From Prototheca cutis (Eukaryota; Chlorophyta; Trebouxiophyceae; Chlorellales; Chlorellaceae), in assembly GCA_002897115.2 (NCBI GenBank), contig BCIH01000005.1, positions 33,344 through 97,343 on the forward strand: a stretch of DNA of 64,000 bases, in the 5' to 3' direction. The notes beneath the pieces are model-generated. The model had not been told where the DNA came from. It made no database searches and saw only the letters and a program-made list of their open reading frames with translations. The position numbers and the translations under genes are program-made. Within the stretch, counting starts at the first letter, position 1, and each line of letters starts with the position of its first letter. Below are positions 1 to 10,222 of the stretch, piece after piece.

Positions 1-237
1 CAACCTGCTTGAAGGTCAGAATGTGTGTTAGTCCATTTTACTGATGATGCTCCAGGAAAGTGTGGCTGCCGGAATTGGGGCTGGGCAAGGCATAGTGTGT
101 GTGGGTGGGTTTGGGGGGGGGGGGGGGGGGCCTGTTGGACACTATTGATTCATGATCAGTGCTCGTAAACCCATGCCTTTGAGGGCTCCCACCTCCACGC
201 TGTCGCAAGCCTTCTCTATTGGCCCCGGTTGCTGCAG
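1..237. other. Left edge, no complete gene; G18 tract
   Basis: No complete coding feature is visible here. Positions 113-130 are an uninterrupted run of 18 G. The stretch ends in a pyrimidine-rich segment and CTGCAG, which I read as the splice acceptor of the first visible lipase exon, so it is probably intronic. The lipase may begin upstream of the window. Confidence 0.4.
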
Positions 238-2128
238 GACTGGCAGAGACGGTGCCGCGGGCCGACAGTCTGGGAACCTTAATGACAAAGCTGGATGCAG
301 TCCGCGAAGAGATCCGTGCGCACACTGCCAAGGAGCAGCAGCAGGTTGATTGGAGGGGTGGTTGTGGCAAGGCCAATCCAGGGAATGACGTGTTGATGTG
401 TGGTAGCTGGCCATTCTCCACATGTCAACCATGCTGCCATGGCAGTTGACAGGCGGTTGCAACCCTGGTCCACCCACAGGAGGCCTCCGAGGCAGGCACA
501 CAAGTGTCTCCATCGCCAGGCCTGGAGACTCCGCGTGCTGCACTGGAATCCACCACGTACGCAAGCCTTGATACTCTGGAGGCGCCGGGTGTGGCGGAAG
601 CCTGGCAGGAAGCCGTGGACAGGATGAGTCAGCAGACGGCGGAGCTCCAGGGTCTCCTAGACCGGGTCTGGGAGATTGTCACCACCAGCCAAGAGCCCGA
701 GGCCACAGACATGGATGGTAGTGATGCCGACGAAGCGTGGGTGCACAAGGGATTCCTAGGTGCCTATGATAGCGTCCGCAGCGCCCTGCTCCACGTGATT
801 GACACGGCGATGGAGTTGCCTGAAGGGGGAGGGGGCCCAGGAGGTGCTCAATGGCCCCCCGAGCCAGCTTCATTGGGTGCCTCTCACCCTGACAGGTGGC
901 GTGTCCTGGTGACAGGACACTCCCTGGGTGGCGCCCTGGCCACCCTGTGTGCCTATGACCTGGCTCGCCGGCCGTGGACAGGCCCAGGACCACTCCCGCA
1001 CCTGACCATGTACAACTATGGCAGTCCACGAGTCGGCAATCGCCGCTTTGCGCAGGTAGGCAGGTGTGTGTAGGTGGGTCGTTCAAAAGGGGGGAAAGGG
1101 AGAGGAGGACAATGCGTATGCAGCAGCAAGAAGGGTTACATTTGCCAAATGCATCTGTCACACATGCATACTCCACTTCGCATTTCACAGGCATTTGATG
1201 AGCTGGTGCCGGATGCCTGGCGAGTGGTCAACAACAAGGACGCCGTGACCGGAATCCCACGACTCATGGGGTGAGTCATCAAGGCGGCTGTGCAGTGCCC
1301 CTGGGGCGCCTGTCGATGCCGTGCCCAGGATAAATGTCTGCATCCATTTCCATGCAGGTACTGCCATGTCGGACGAGCTGTTCGGCTGTTGGAAGGTGGC
1401 CGCATGGAAGTGCAGCAGCAGACCAGCTGGGACATGGGCGATGGCCGTGTGCTGCCAGACATCATGCCGGCCGTTGCCAGCGTCGTCGCCGCTACTGTCC
1501 CCGAACTCAGCTCCAGAGCGGTATGTGGGATTTTGGATAGGGAGGTGGGTTGAGGGTGGGGGCCGTCGTGTGGGCCAGGAGGGGCCTCAGGACCCGCTGT
1601 GTGCTGGTTGGCCATATGGGTGCAACGCTGGCAGTCCATCCATCAAAAGGAAGGGCTCAATGTTGCATGACGAAGAGCCGCCCTGGTGCTGCTGTGCATT
1701 GTTTGCACATTGCATGCGTGCGTGCATGCTTTGCACTGTCAGTCAGCCATGTAGCATTCAGTGCCCCCCCCCCCTCCTCCCCCCCCCCAAAGACTGCATA
1801 TGTGATGGAGGCGATCCCCGCGCTGGCCGAGCGTGCCGGTGGTGCAGCGGCAAATGTGGGCACCGCACTGCAGGACTCGTCGCCTGGAGCACTGTGGGCA
1901 GCGGAAGACTCCTCAGCTGAAGAAGCTGGCGAGCAGCTGCAGGCCGTGCGCCAGCTGTGGCAGGCCGAGGTGGCCGCCTGGGCCGAGCTCTTTGACAAGG
2001 TCGCCGTCCAACAGCACCTTGAAGAGCTCTACCTCCAGAGCCTGACAGACTGCATGCAGCACACTTGGGCTGTTGAACAAGTGGGTCAGCCTCTGTCAGT
2101 CAAGGCGGAGGTTGACGCCGACCCTTGA
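238..2128 (+). CDS. Class 3 (fungal-type) triacylglycerol lipase, 5' end probably outside the window
   Basis: Alpha/beta-hydrolase lipase that would hydrolyse acylglycerols. Five exons join in frame: 238-344, 480-1055, 1191-1270, 1358-1520 and 1793-2128 (TGA), each bounded by GT...AG. The nucleophile elbow GHSLGGALATL is encoded near 918-950 and supplies the catalytic Ser. It is followed by the conserved TMYNYGSPRVGNRRF block, then DAWRVVNNKDAVTGIPRLMG, whose Asp is the expected second triad residue, and GYCHVG, whose His is the likely third. Order and spacing match plant class 3 lipases such as the Arabidopsis heat-inducible lipase group (similarity recalled, not searched). The C-terminal exon is an Ala/Glu-rich helical tail without recognised motifs. 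No ATG or transit peptide is visible, so the start is unknown. It converges with the aspartate kinase gene. Confidence 0.85.
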
Positions 2129-2712
2129 GCAGCTGCCACAAAGGGTGGTGTACGTCTGCATGCCCTCTTCTCGTAGTTTTCCCACCGATTTCATTTCCAA
2201 TCTAGCCCACTTGTTCGGCACTGCACTCTGTTCGCCTCATGTGATCCCGATAGGCCGTGCTATTCTGCCAGCGCTAGGGAACACTCTTGCCGTGCGCACT
2301 GCGACCAATGCATGGTCCCTGGTAACATCCCCGCGAAAGCGGGCTGGTGATGGGCCCGTCGACAGTGTGGAAGCTCAGAGACGGGAAGGCAGTCTGGAGA
2401 GAAGGGAGGACAGGCTGGAGCAAGGGCGCAGATGAGAGAGGGTACATGACTCATCAGAGAGACATGGGTACATGCCATTCGAACCACAGGACTAGGACAG
2501 GACAAGCGCAGCTGGACGACGGGTCCCCACGGTGAATCATGAATCTTCTCGGGCCGGCAGCAGTGCAGTGCTCATTGGAAAGCAAGCGACATCATGGGAC
2601 GACATCTGGTCACCCAGTCAAGGTCGTCGTCGAGGTGGCCAGTCGATGGCCGCAATCGAGGTACCCGGACAGCTGCCCCTATCCAGACAGCTGTTTGCCC
2701 GACCAGCAGCCC
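2129..2712. other. Convergent 3' intergenic region, lipase / aspartate kinase
   Basis: Lies between two stop codons that face each other. It presumably holds both 3' UTRs. I see no coding, RNA or repeat feature; the short reading frames here have no recognisable similarity. Confidence 0.4.
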
Positions 2713-4746
2713 CTACTCGAAAAACTCGGCGTGGAGGGCCTTGACTGCCCGCTGGGCTTCGGCGTCTCGCACGATGAGGCTGATATTGGTCTTGGAAGCG
2801 CCCTGGCTCATCATCTGTACATTCACTTTTTCCCGGCCCAGCACATTGAACACCTGTCCGGCGGGTGGGGGGTGGTTGGTTCGGGGTTGGCCGGTTGGTC
2901 AGGGGCCGGTTGGCAGTGGCTGGCTTTCTTTTTTGTCTGACAGGGATGGTTTACAGTCCCGGGAGAAACAAGCAAATGAACAAGCAAAACAATGTCTCAC
3001 CCGTTCTAGGATGGTGGAGGTCTTTTCGACGTTGCAGATGAGGCAGATGATGGACATCCCCCGGCGGTAGGACGCCTTGGCGATGCCCGAGAACGCGGCC
3101 ATGAGCGACTCGAGCTCGTCCTCGATCAAGTCGCGCTCCCACAGCGTGCGCGCCGGGTCGAGGGTGAGGGAGACACTGATTTCGCTGGTTGCCACGACGT
3201 CCACCGAGATCTTTTGCCGTGCAAACACGTCAAACACGCGGGCCAGGAACCCGTACTGGCCCAGCATGCGCGTGGAAGAGATGTCCACCATCGTGACAGC
3301 CGACTTGAGAACGATCGCGGTTACCAGGGCATCGCTCATGTCGCGCTGCGCCGTGATCAGCGTCCCCGGCGCGGAGCGGTTGTAACTGTTCTTGACACGG
3401 ACGCCCATCCCGGGGACTTCTTGCGCGGGCTGCATGGCCTGTGGGTGCAGCACCGTTGCGCCGAAGAAAGCAAGCTCGGTCGCCTCTTCAAATGTCAACT
3501 CTGCGACTGGCCTGGCGGCAGCCACGGCGCGTGGATCAGAGGTTAGGACACCGTCCACGTCCTTCCACACCTGGACCTCTGGCAGGCCCAACGCAGCGCC
3601 CAGCAGCGTGCACGTGAGATCAGACCCACCGCGTCCCAGCGTCGTGATGGCGCCAGACTTCTCGCCCCGGCCCAGGAAACCTGTCACTATCGGCAGCGGC
3701 CGGCATGGCTGTTGACCGGTTGTCGATCCACCGGCGGTAGAGCAGCTCTGGTCGTCGCCGGCCACGGCCGCCTGGAGGGATTCGCGCAGGACGGGCAGCG
3801 ATGCCTCGTAGTTGACGTCGGCGGAGGTAAAGGTGTCGGAAGTGATCACGCCGATGTCAAACGCATCGAGCTGCACGGCGGGGACGCCCTGGGCACGGAG
3901 GTAGGCAGCAAACAGCCGCGTGCTGAGGCGCTCGCCGAACGAAACCAGGGAATCGCGAGCCCTATGTGTCAAGTCTTGCATGATGGAGATGCCGACCAGC
4001 AGCTGCTCCAATTGTGTCAGCAGGACCTCCACCTCGGCCACCGCCGCAGCGTCCACACCCAGCTCGGCCGCCGTCCGAAGGTGGAGCTCGCGGATGGCCC
4101 GCAGTGGGGCAAGGCCCGAGATCTGCCCCGCACGGTGGTGCAGCGCCTCCTCACCCGCAGCCAGCAACAGGTTGGTCGTCTTGCCCATGGCAGACAGCAC
4201 CACGCAGGGGAGCTGCTCGGGGAAGCTGCAGACAATCCGAGCAACTTCACGCAGCCTCTCTGCGCTGGCGACCGAAGAACCCCCAAACTTCATCACCACC
4301 GTCACCTGCCATGATTTGCGTGTGGTTTTTGAGGTGGGGTGGAGACAGGAAGGTCGGCTTGCATGTTGCCTGGCTGGGTTACATGACAACAAACACCACT
4401 GGCCGTTGCAGCATGCATCACCACTGAAGCGACACAGCCAGCCGCCGGCATGCACATGCAATCCCACCCTGCTGCGGCTGACCTGGTCAAGGTGCTGGCC
4501 AGGGGCTTGGAGGCCGTCGTTCTCCTGGGGAGCGTCCAGGGGCACGGTGGGGCGCACGTGCTCCTCCACACTCAGGGTCCTAGCCCCATCCATGACCTTC
4601 GGGGGAGAGGCCAGGGAACTGGCATGTGCCAGGCGCAGCCCCCTCCTGCCCAGGAACGGGCCCTGCCTCGCGCATTGCGGCCTGGTCATGGCACATGCAG
4701 GCGTGGCCAGCGCCTGACACGCCCGGGATCCCGCCAGAAGCGCCAT
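2713..4746 (-). CDS. AK: Aspartate kinase, monofunctional, plastidial
   Basis: Phosphorylates L-aspartate, the entry step of the plastid pathway to Lys, Thr and Met. The kinase domain opens with VMKFGGSSVAS (about 4300) and includes GRGGSDLTCTLLG (substrate/ATP region) and WKDVDGVLTSDPR. Two C-terminal ACT domains follow: KSAVTMVDISSTRMLGQYGF, and after an intron (2854-3000) VFNVLGREKVNVQMMSQGAS. Stop TAG is 2713-2715. A second intron (4306-4482) separates a first exon starting MALLAGSRACQAL at 4746, rich in Ala, Arg and Ser and lacking kinase motifs, consistent with a plastid transit peptide. No homoserine dehydrogenase follows the ACT domains, so this is the monofunctional Lys-sensitive type, not the bifunctional AK-HSD. 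The kinase call is firm; the first exon and start are inferred. Other threonine-pathway genes lie at 28-34 kb. Confidence 0.93.
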
Positions 4747-5292
4747 GACAGCCGGGTGGCCGAGCCGACAGCCGCACTGGTCCCTTGCCTGATACGGCAC
4801 AAAAGAACAACAGCGAGGCCTAAGGCAGAAAATCGATCAATTGAATATTTTGCAAAATTGTGCACAAAAGTATCCTTTCTATTGAGCTGGGAAACGCGCG
4901 GCAGATTGCACTGTGCCTCCTGGCGCTGCCGCCCACGCCGTCCGCCTCTATTTTTCCGTGGGAGGTTTCTCCAGCCAGTCACTTTCAGATCAGTCACCCT
5001 CTGTCACCTCGCGGCAGTGCATTGCGGGGGTGCCAGAAAGTATGTCTTACAGTGCTGTCGGTCTGATGTGGTGGGGCCCGATGGAAAGGCACAGAAAGCT
5101 ACGGAAGTAAAGCACAGAAAATTACCTCGGGCAGCCTGTTCACGGCCTTATGACAGACAATTCCCTTGGTGGGCACGGGAAGAGTCGGATGTGAGTGCGG
5201 GATCGGCCAGCAGCTACATTTGCAGAGAAACAGAGTCAAGGGTTGGTGTCGGCAGCCGGCCCCACGGAGTCAACCTGACCAGAGAACCTGCA
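4747..5292. other. Upstream region of aspartate kinase
   Basis: Separates the aspartate kinase start from the end of ATG4; both genes are on the minus strand. It probably holds the aspartate kinase promoter and 5' UTR and the ATG4 3' UTR. No specific regulatory motif can be supported. Confidence 0.35.
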
Positions 5293-8081
5293 TTACAACA
5301 CCTCCCAGCCGGAACGTGCTGACGACAGGGGCCTCGAGCTCCGCCTTTCCAGCTGCGTCGCGGGCTCTTCTGGCGGCGTGATCGCCTCAAACCCTCCAAT
5401 GATGGACGGCTGGGACGCCAGCGAGTCATCCACTGGGGTCTGCGCCTCGGGGGCGGCGGAGGCCTCGGCTTCCACGAGCTCAGGCGCCGTCTCGGGGGGG
5501 CCATCACATTCCAGTGCTTCTTGGGTATCGTTGCCACCGTCGGCAGCGCCGCTTGTCTCGCTGCTTGTCTCGCTGTCGCCTAGTTCATCCGGCTCCCAGA
5601 GGTCTGACAGGGACTCGTGATGTGTCAGTTGTTCCGTGTGCGTGATGCAGATGAGAGGTGCACCGCCCGACATGGCCTCCAGGTGCTCCAGTCGCTCGCA
5701 AAGATCCTCGTACTCCTCTGCAGGTGGGCGTGCGCACGTGTGTGTGGTGGGTGGGTCATATTGGAAAGCACGCACGACTGCGTCTGGGGTTGTTTTTAAA
5801 GGTCAGACTGCGCCAGAAAGGGACCCAATCGCGGCACGTACCTAGGCTGCCCACGCAAAAGCCTAGGGCCAGCGACGGGTCCATCGCCCCAAAGGGCAGC
5901 GTGCGCAGCGTGGTGCCGCAGTGTGTCCGCCAGTGACAGCTGTCCACTGACGCCTGTGGCGGCGTCAGTTCGGGAGAAGCGTCTGGGTCCGAGGTGCGCG
6001 CATGTCGGCAATAACGAGCCACTAGAAATAATACCCTCTTGGCTCCAAAAAACGCACCTCCTGGATCTCGTGAGGATCCAGGTACAGCAGCAGGTCTTGC
6101 TGCGTCCCCACGAAATACAGGGACGAACTGGGCCGGCCCCCCACGATGCCAATGCTCTGCGGCAAGTTGAGCACCGCTTGCAGCTGTGGGATGTACCGCG
6201 GGTTCAACTGCGGTGTGTCGTTGGATGTGGAGGGTGTTCTAGGAAGCAAGAACCCGCGCCCATGTCACGAGGCGATACACTGTTTCAATGCCCCAGTCCA
6301 CCGGCCAGCAGCAGCGCCCATCGCCCCTCCAATCGAGGCAACCTCTGATGCTCCTCTGCATGCCCCGCTCACCTTGCCCAGGCCGAGTACAAGGGGTACG
6401 AGGAGGACAAGGAACGGTTTTTGACAGCTGTCCCCGCTCGTGGGCTCGTCCCAGAGCGCCACAAACCTGCCGAGACACCTTGGCGAGAGGAGTTCAGTTG
6501 ATGGTTTGCCCTAAATTCGGATCCTTTTGGCCTAAGCCTTCCCCTGTGACCAAGTAGCAGCATCAGCTGAGTCGCACACCCCTCTCAGCGAAAATCACAA
6601 AAAGGCTACAACTGCCATCCAATTATGCCCTCTCTCCCGGAGTCAGTCACACAAAGGTGCCCACCGACCCTCAATTACCTGCCGACAAAGAGCTGCGGCA
6701 CGGCGCCGCCCGGCTCATCGAGCACCGCAAGTCGCAGGCCAAGAGCCTCCAGCTCCGGACTGGCGGCGGCCGCCGCTTCGAATGCTTTGGCCATCGTCCA
6801 TGGACCCAGCCACCGCCCAGCCTGCACCCTGCATGGTTTTGGGGGTTTGCAGTGGGCAGTCGTCGGCGTCGTGGCAACGTGCAAGCCCGGCGTGTCTTGG
6901 CAACCGGGATTTTGACCAAGCACGACGCCAAATTGAAGCCCGTTGGACACCAAAGCCCAGCGATGGATCTCTAGGGCCATCCTGGGGCCCCCCCTCTCAC
7001 CCGCATCGTCTTCCTCGAGCACACAGCGCATGAATGGAGAGCGGTGCATCAGGGTCGTCATAGAAGAAAGAGAGAATCCGAACGAGTTCAGCGGGCGGGT
7101 GGGCCTCGGTCTCCTCGGGCCACAGCCAGTCGGGGCCCAGCAACCGCCGCCGGAGCCCCTGGGCGACGGCCATTTGACCCGAACGCAGGGTGCAGCCCCA
7201 GCCAGCATCAGTCCGCAGCAAGGACTCCCCCACAGCTGCATGGAATTTGAAGGTCGTTCTCCCTCAATGCACTGGCTGCGTGCCCATCTGGAAGGCCAGC
7301 CACATGACCGTATTTGCAGCACAAAGCGTGACGCCGCAATCAGAGACTCGCCACTCGGCCCAAACCCACAGCTGCAGCAAATCTCATGCACAGACCTATG
7401 GGTGTAAAGGCCGAGCGGTACGTCATCCATATGATGGACTGGAAAGCGGACACGAGCTCCCGCAGGACCTGCAAGGGGCAGGGATCGCGTGTGTGAGCAG
7501 CCATAGTGCGGCAGTCTTATCGTGTCACTGTCAACAGACATGGCCTCCCCTCCCGTCCCCGCCGTCATCCTCGCACCACGGCTCGTGTCCCTTCCCTGAC
7601 AGGCTGCCAAGTCACCATCCCCGCCACCCCATGGGCATGTCGATCGCACCGATTCCTGCTCCTCATGGCTCAGCTCCGGACTTGCAGCATATTCCTTTCC
7701 CAACAGCCAGATGGGTGCATCCGGCGCGAGAGCCGACTGAGTCAGCAGGTCCCGCAGGCGATTCAACTTGAGGGCTCTCCGGAGGGTGTAGTAGCTGGAC
7801 GACAGGGTCAGCCGGATCTGGTCGTAGGTGCTCAGGGCGTCCTGGTCACCCATTTTTGAATGAGCAAGTCCAGTAAAGCGGTAGCCATCTCCCATAAACG
7901 TTGCGCAGTGGAGCTGTGGCATGCCGCGCGGGGCTGCATGAACTGAAATCTGGATCACTTCCCCGAGGAGAGAGCGGGCGGGGGGAGAGGTGATCTGTGC
8001 TACACTTGCGACCCAATTCCGGCCAAACGACTTTCGCATTTCGACCAGTGCTCCGTGCACATAACGGAAGAGAGGGATCAA
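5293..8081 (-). CDS. ATG4: Cysteine protease ATG4 (autophagy)
   Basis: Processes and de-lipidates ATG8 in autophagy. Recognisable exons, in coding order: PIWLLGKEY (about 7700); VLRELVSAFQSIIWMTYRS (7396-7468, flanked by clean splice signals); the catalytic-Cys block RTDAGWGCTLRSGQM (about 7190) through SFFYDDPDAPLSIHALC; AGRWLGPWTMAKAFEA (about 6800); KPFLVLLVPLVLGLGK (about 6400); SIGIVGGRPSSSLYFVG and LLYLDPHEIQ (6070-6150), whose Asp and His complete the C54 triad; and AMDPSLALGFCVG (about 5870). All three catalytic residues are present. A C-terminal extension of about 150 residues rich in Glu, Ser and Pro ends at a TAA at 5293-5295. The start is uncertain: 8081 is the furthest in-frame Met of the first ATG4-like exon. 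The next gene diverges from it. Confidence 0.9.
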
Positions 8082-8251
8082 TTGTTTCTAGGTAAACCTA
8101 TCGAGTCCTGGGCCTTTTGCAGTGCTGAGGCCGACTGGCCACATGGCATGACAAGGCTGTCGACCAGAGGCCGCTTGACGCCAGAGACCGCGGTGGATCT
8201 CGTTGACGCTTGCCTGGGAACGTGTTGCAAACACACTTGTCTCGCTAATGG

Positions 8252-9667
8252 AGGTGTTGGATCCGCTGGTCGCGAGCGACCCTCTTCTGAGTTCCCTCAT
8301 GAGGTTAGTCCAGGCCGTGCTTGAAGAATTGCGGCTCGTGTGCACGTGAACAATCCTCCCCCCGATATGTTGCCATCTCGTCAAAGTCAGGATTTCGCAT
8401 ACAAACTCGAATGCCAGGGAGGAGGCTCAGGCAAAGCAGGCGGCGCAGCTGCGAAGGGCCTTTAACGACGGTGCGCATGACTCCGTGCATGATGTGTTAC
8501 TCCATCTCAGGAATGTGAATCAGTCTTGTTGGGAGCGCCATGATGCACCGGGGTCGAAGCGTCGCGGCATGTGACAAACGGAAATGATCCAGTTGGTGGG
8601 GATACCAGGAACGCTGGCGACACTGATTGGTGCAGGTCTTGATTCCTCGACTTGCCCCACCCATGACCCTGTCCACCTGTCACCCCTCTTCCACCAAGAA
8701 GAATATGAACTGCCCCACCTTGCAGCCGCGAGCCCGCTGTCAATTGTGAGGCAGGACGCCTACTTCCGGGTGGCCCTGCTCGTAGATCAAGGCCTGTCCA
8801 TGGGGGCCCCTGCTTCGGGAGCCACGCTGGCGGCGCTGGCCGCGCACGGCCGTGAGATTGTTTCGGCGGCTGCGGCGGCCCTGGCCGCACCCGCGTCCAC
8901 CGCACCCACGCAGCGCGACACCTCGGAGCCCGAGCTGGTGGCCCTGCTGACCGTGTTGCAGGCGGCCTGTCTGTTTCAATCCGATACACAGCGCCAATGC
9001 TGCGAAGCCGGCATCATCGAGGTTGGCTCCGCGCGCTTGGGGTTATGAAGCATGGAGACAATCTGGCGCCATGCAGGCAACATAGCTCTGCTCTGCAACA
9101 AACACTACACCTCTGTCCTGTAACTAGCACTCAACAGACAAACCCACCCCTGCCCCTGCAGCTGCTCTTGCAACGGCTGGCTGCGGCATCGCCGGTCCTG
9201 GTCTGCACCTGCTTCGACACGCTGATGGCGCTGATGAATGAACAGCCCGAGGCGCTGACGCTCTTCATTCAGCAACAGGGCGTGGAGCAGGTGACGAAGC
9301 ACGCAATGTTGGTGCTGATGCTGCATGGTCGCGTGTCTGTCCCCTCCGAGCGTGATACTACATTAAGAACGACTCCCCTCACCCCCTCTCCCGACACACA
9401 CAGGTCTGTGAGGTGCTGCGCGCGGGAGGCGACCGCGTGCGCGCGCACGCGGCGCGGTTCTTGAACCTGGTGCTGACGCATTTGGCGCCGGCGCTGGTGC
9501 GGGGCGGCGCAGGTCCCGACGGCGCCGCGGCGGCCGCGCAGCGGGTGCAGGCCGTGCTGGGCCGGGAGGCGGCAGCCATGCTGGGTCGGCGCGTGGACTT
9601 GGGCGACCCGCAGGCCGAGGGAAAGCTCTCGCAGCTGGCCAACGCGCTCCAGTTTTTCATGGGGTGA
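8252..9667 (+). CDS. Unidentified armadillo-like helical protein
   Basis: Family not recognised. Several exons on the plus strand encode strongly helical Ala/Leu-rich sequence. They are a proposed first exon from ATG 8252 (MEVLDPLVASDPLLSSLMRL), a segment REEAQAKQAAQLRRAFNDGA at 8420-8515, a long exon EEYELPHLAAASPLSIVRQD at 8700-9020, LLLQRLAAASPVLVCTCFDT at 9160-9300, and a last exon from about 9402 ending QLANALQFFMG plus TGA. The repeat-like alternation of helices, with QRQCCEAGII and EALTLFIQQQGVEQ, resembles armadillo or HEAT-type solenoids. Codon bias and splice signals match neighbouring real genes, so I consider it genuine. Joining of the first two exons is tentative. It diverges from ATG4 across about 170 bp. 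Confidence 0.6.
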
Positions 9668-9853
9668 TGCTGGGCGTTGGAGCCCAGGCTTTCGCACGCA
9701 TGGCAGATGCATCCTACCTTTGCTAGCGCAAAAAGGCAAAATGATGCTCTCGCAATGTCTAGAAGCACAAGTGAGACACTTTTGAAGAGGCTAGCGGTGC
9801 AAGGGCAAAAAAGAAATCGCAGAAAGAAGTGAAAAAAATCCTAAAAATGCAAA

Positions 9854-9973
9854 ACAGTTCGTCACGGGGACTTCCCGCGTGGTCACCCACCGCAGTACTA
9901 TTCCCGCCCAATCCAGCTTAATTGCCGAGGTCTAATGGGATCGGATGCTTTCTGGATGGTATGAACGAACCAT
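9854..9973 (-). rRNA. 5S ribosomal RNA
   Basis: Read on the minus strand, this matches the eukaryotic 5S consensus from memory: CATACCATCCAGAAAGCA, CCGATCCCATTAGACCTC, AATTAAGCTGGATTGGGC, AGTACTGCGGTGGGTGACC and GCGGGAAGTCCCCGTG occur in the right order and spacing. The ends pair as helix I: GTTCGTT (9964-9970) with GACGAAC (9857-9863), extendable by wobble pairs to a 120-nt product. Internal Pol III elements are recognisable (AATTAAGC as box A-like, TGGGTGACC as box C-like), and T-runs directly follow the 3' end on the transcribed strand (9851-9854), as expected of a Pol III terminator. It stands alone among protein genes and not in a tandem array. Family assignment is firm; the exact ends are inferred and expression is not shown. 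Confidence 0.9.
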
Positions 9974-10222
9974 GTTGAAGTTGAAGGGGATGCACTAGTT
10001 AAAGCCCATTCTCGGACCCCACCTTCCAACACCTCGCCTGCACAGCAGTGGAGTCCATGCAATGGTTTCATTTTGCCCTAAAATCCGGATACTGTCCCGC
10101 TGGCTTTACACGCACGCACGCGCGCAGAGTTGTACGGTGCATGCACCTGTCGCTCCTGACGCCGTTGATCCTCTGAGCATCCATCCAGTGCTGACATGCA
10201 CGAGAGAGGACAACATTTGCAG

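Noticed and set aside
4450..5322. Plus-strand 290-codon frame overlapping the aspartate kinase 5' end
   Set aside because: Antisense shadow of the kinase first exon and promoter; composition is that of a GC-rich shadow frame.
6675..8081. One long minus-strand open frame of 468 codons
   Set aside because: It reads through several ATG4 introns; conserved ATG4 motifs switch frames between exons, so the frame as a whole is not a protein.
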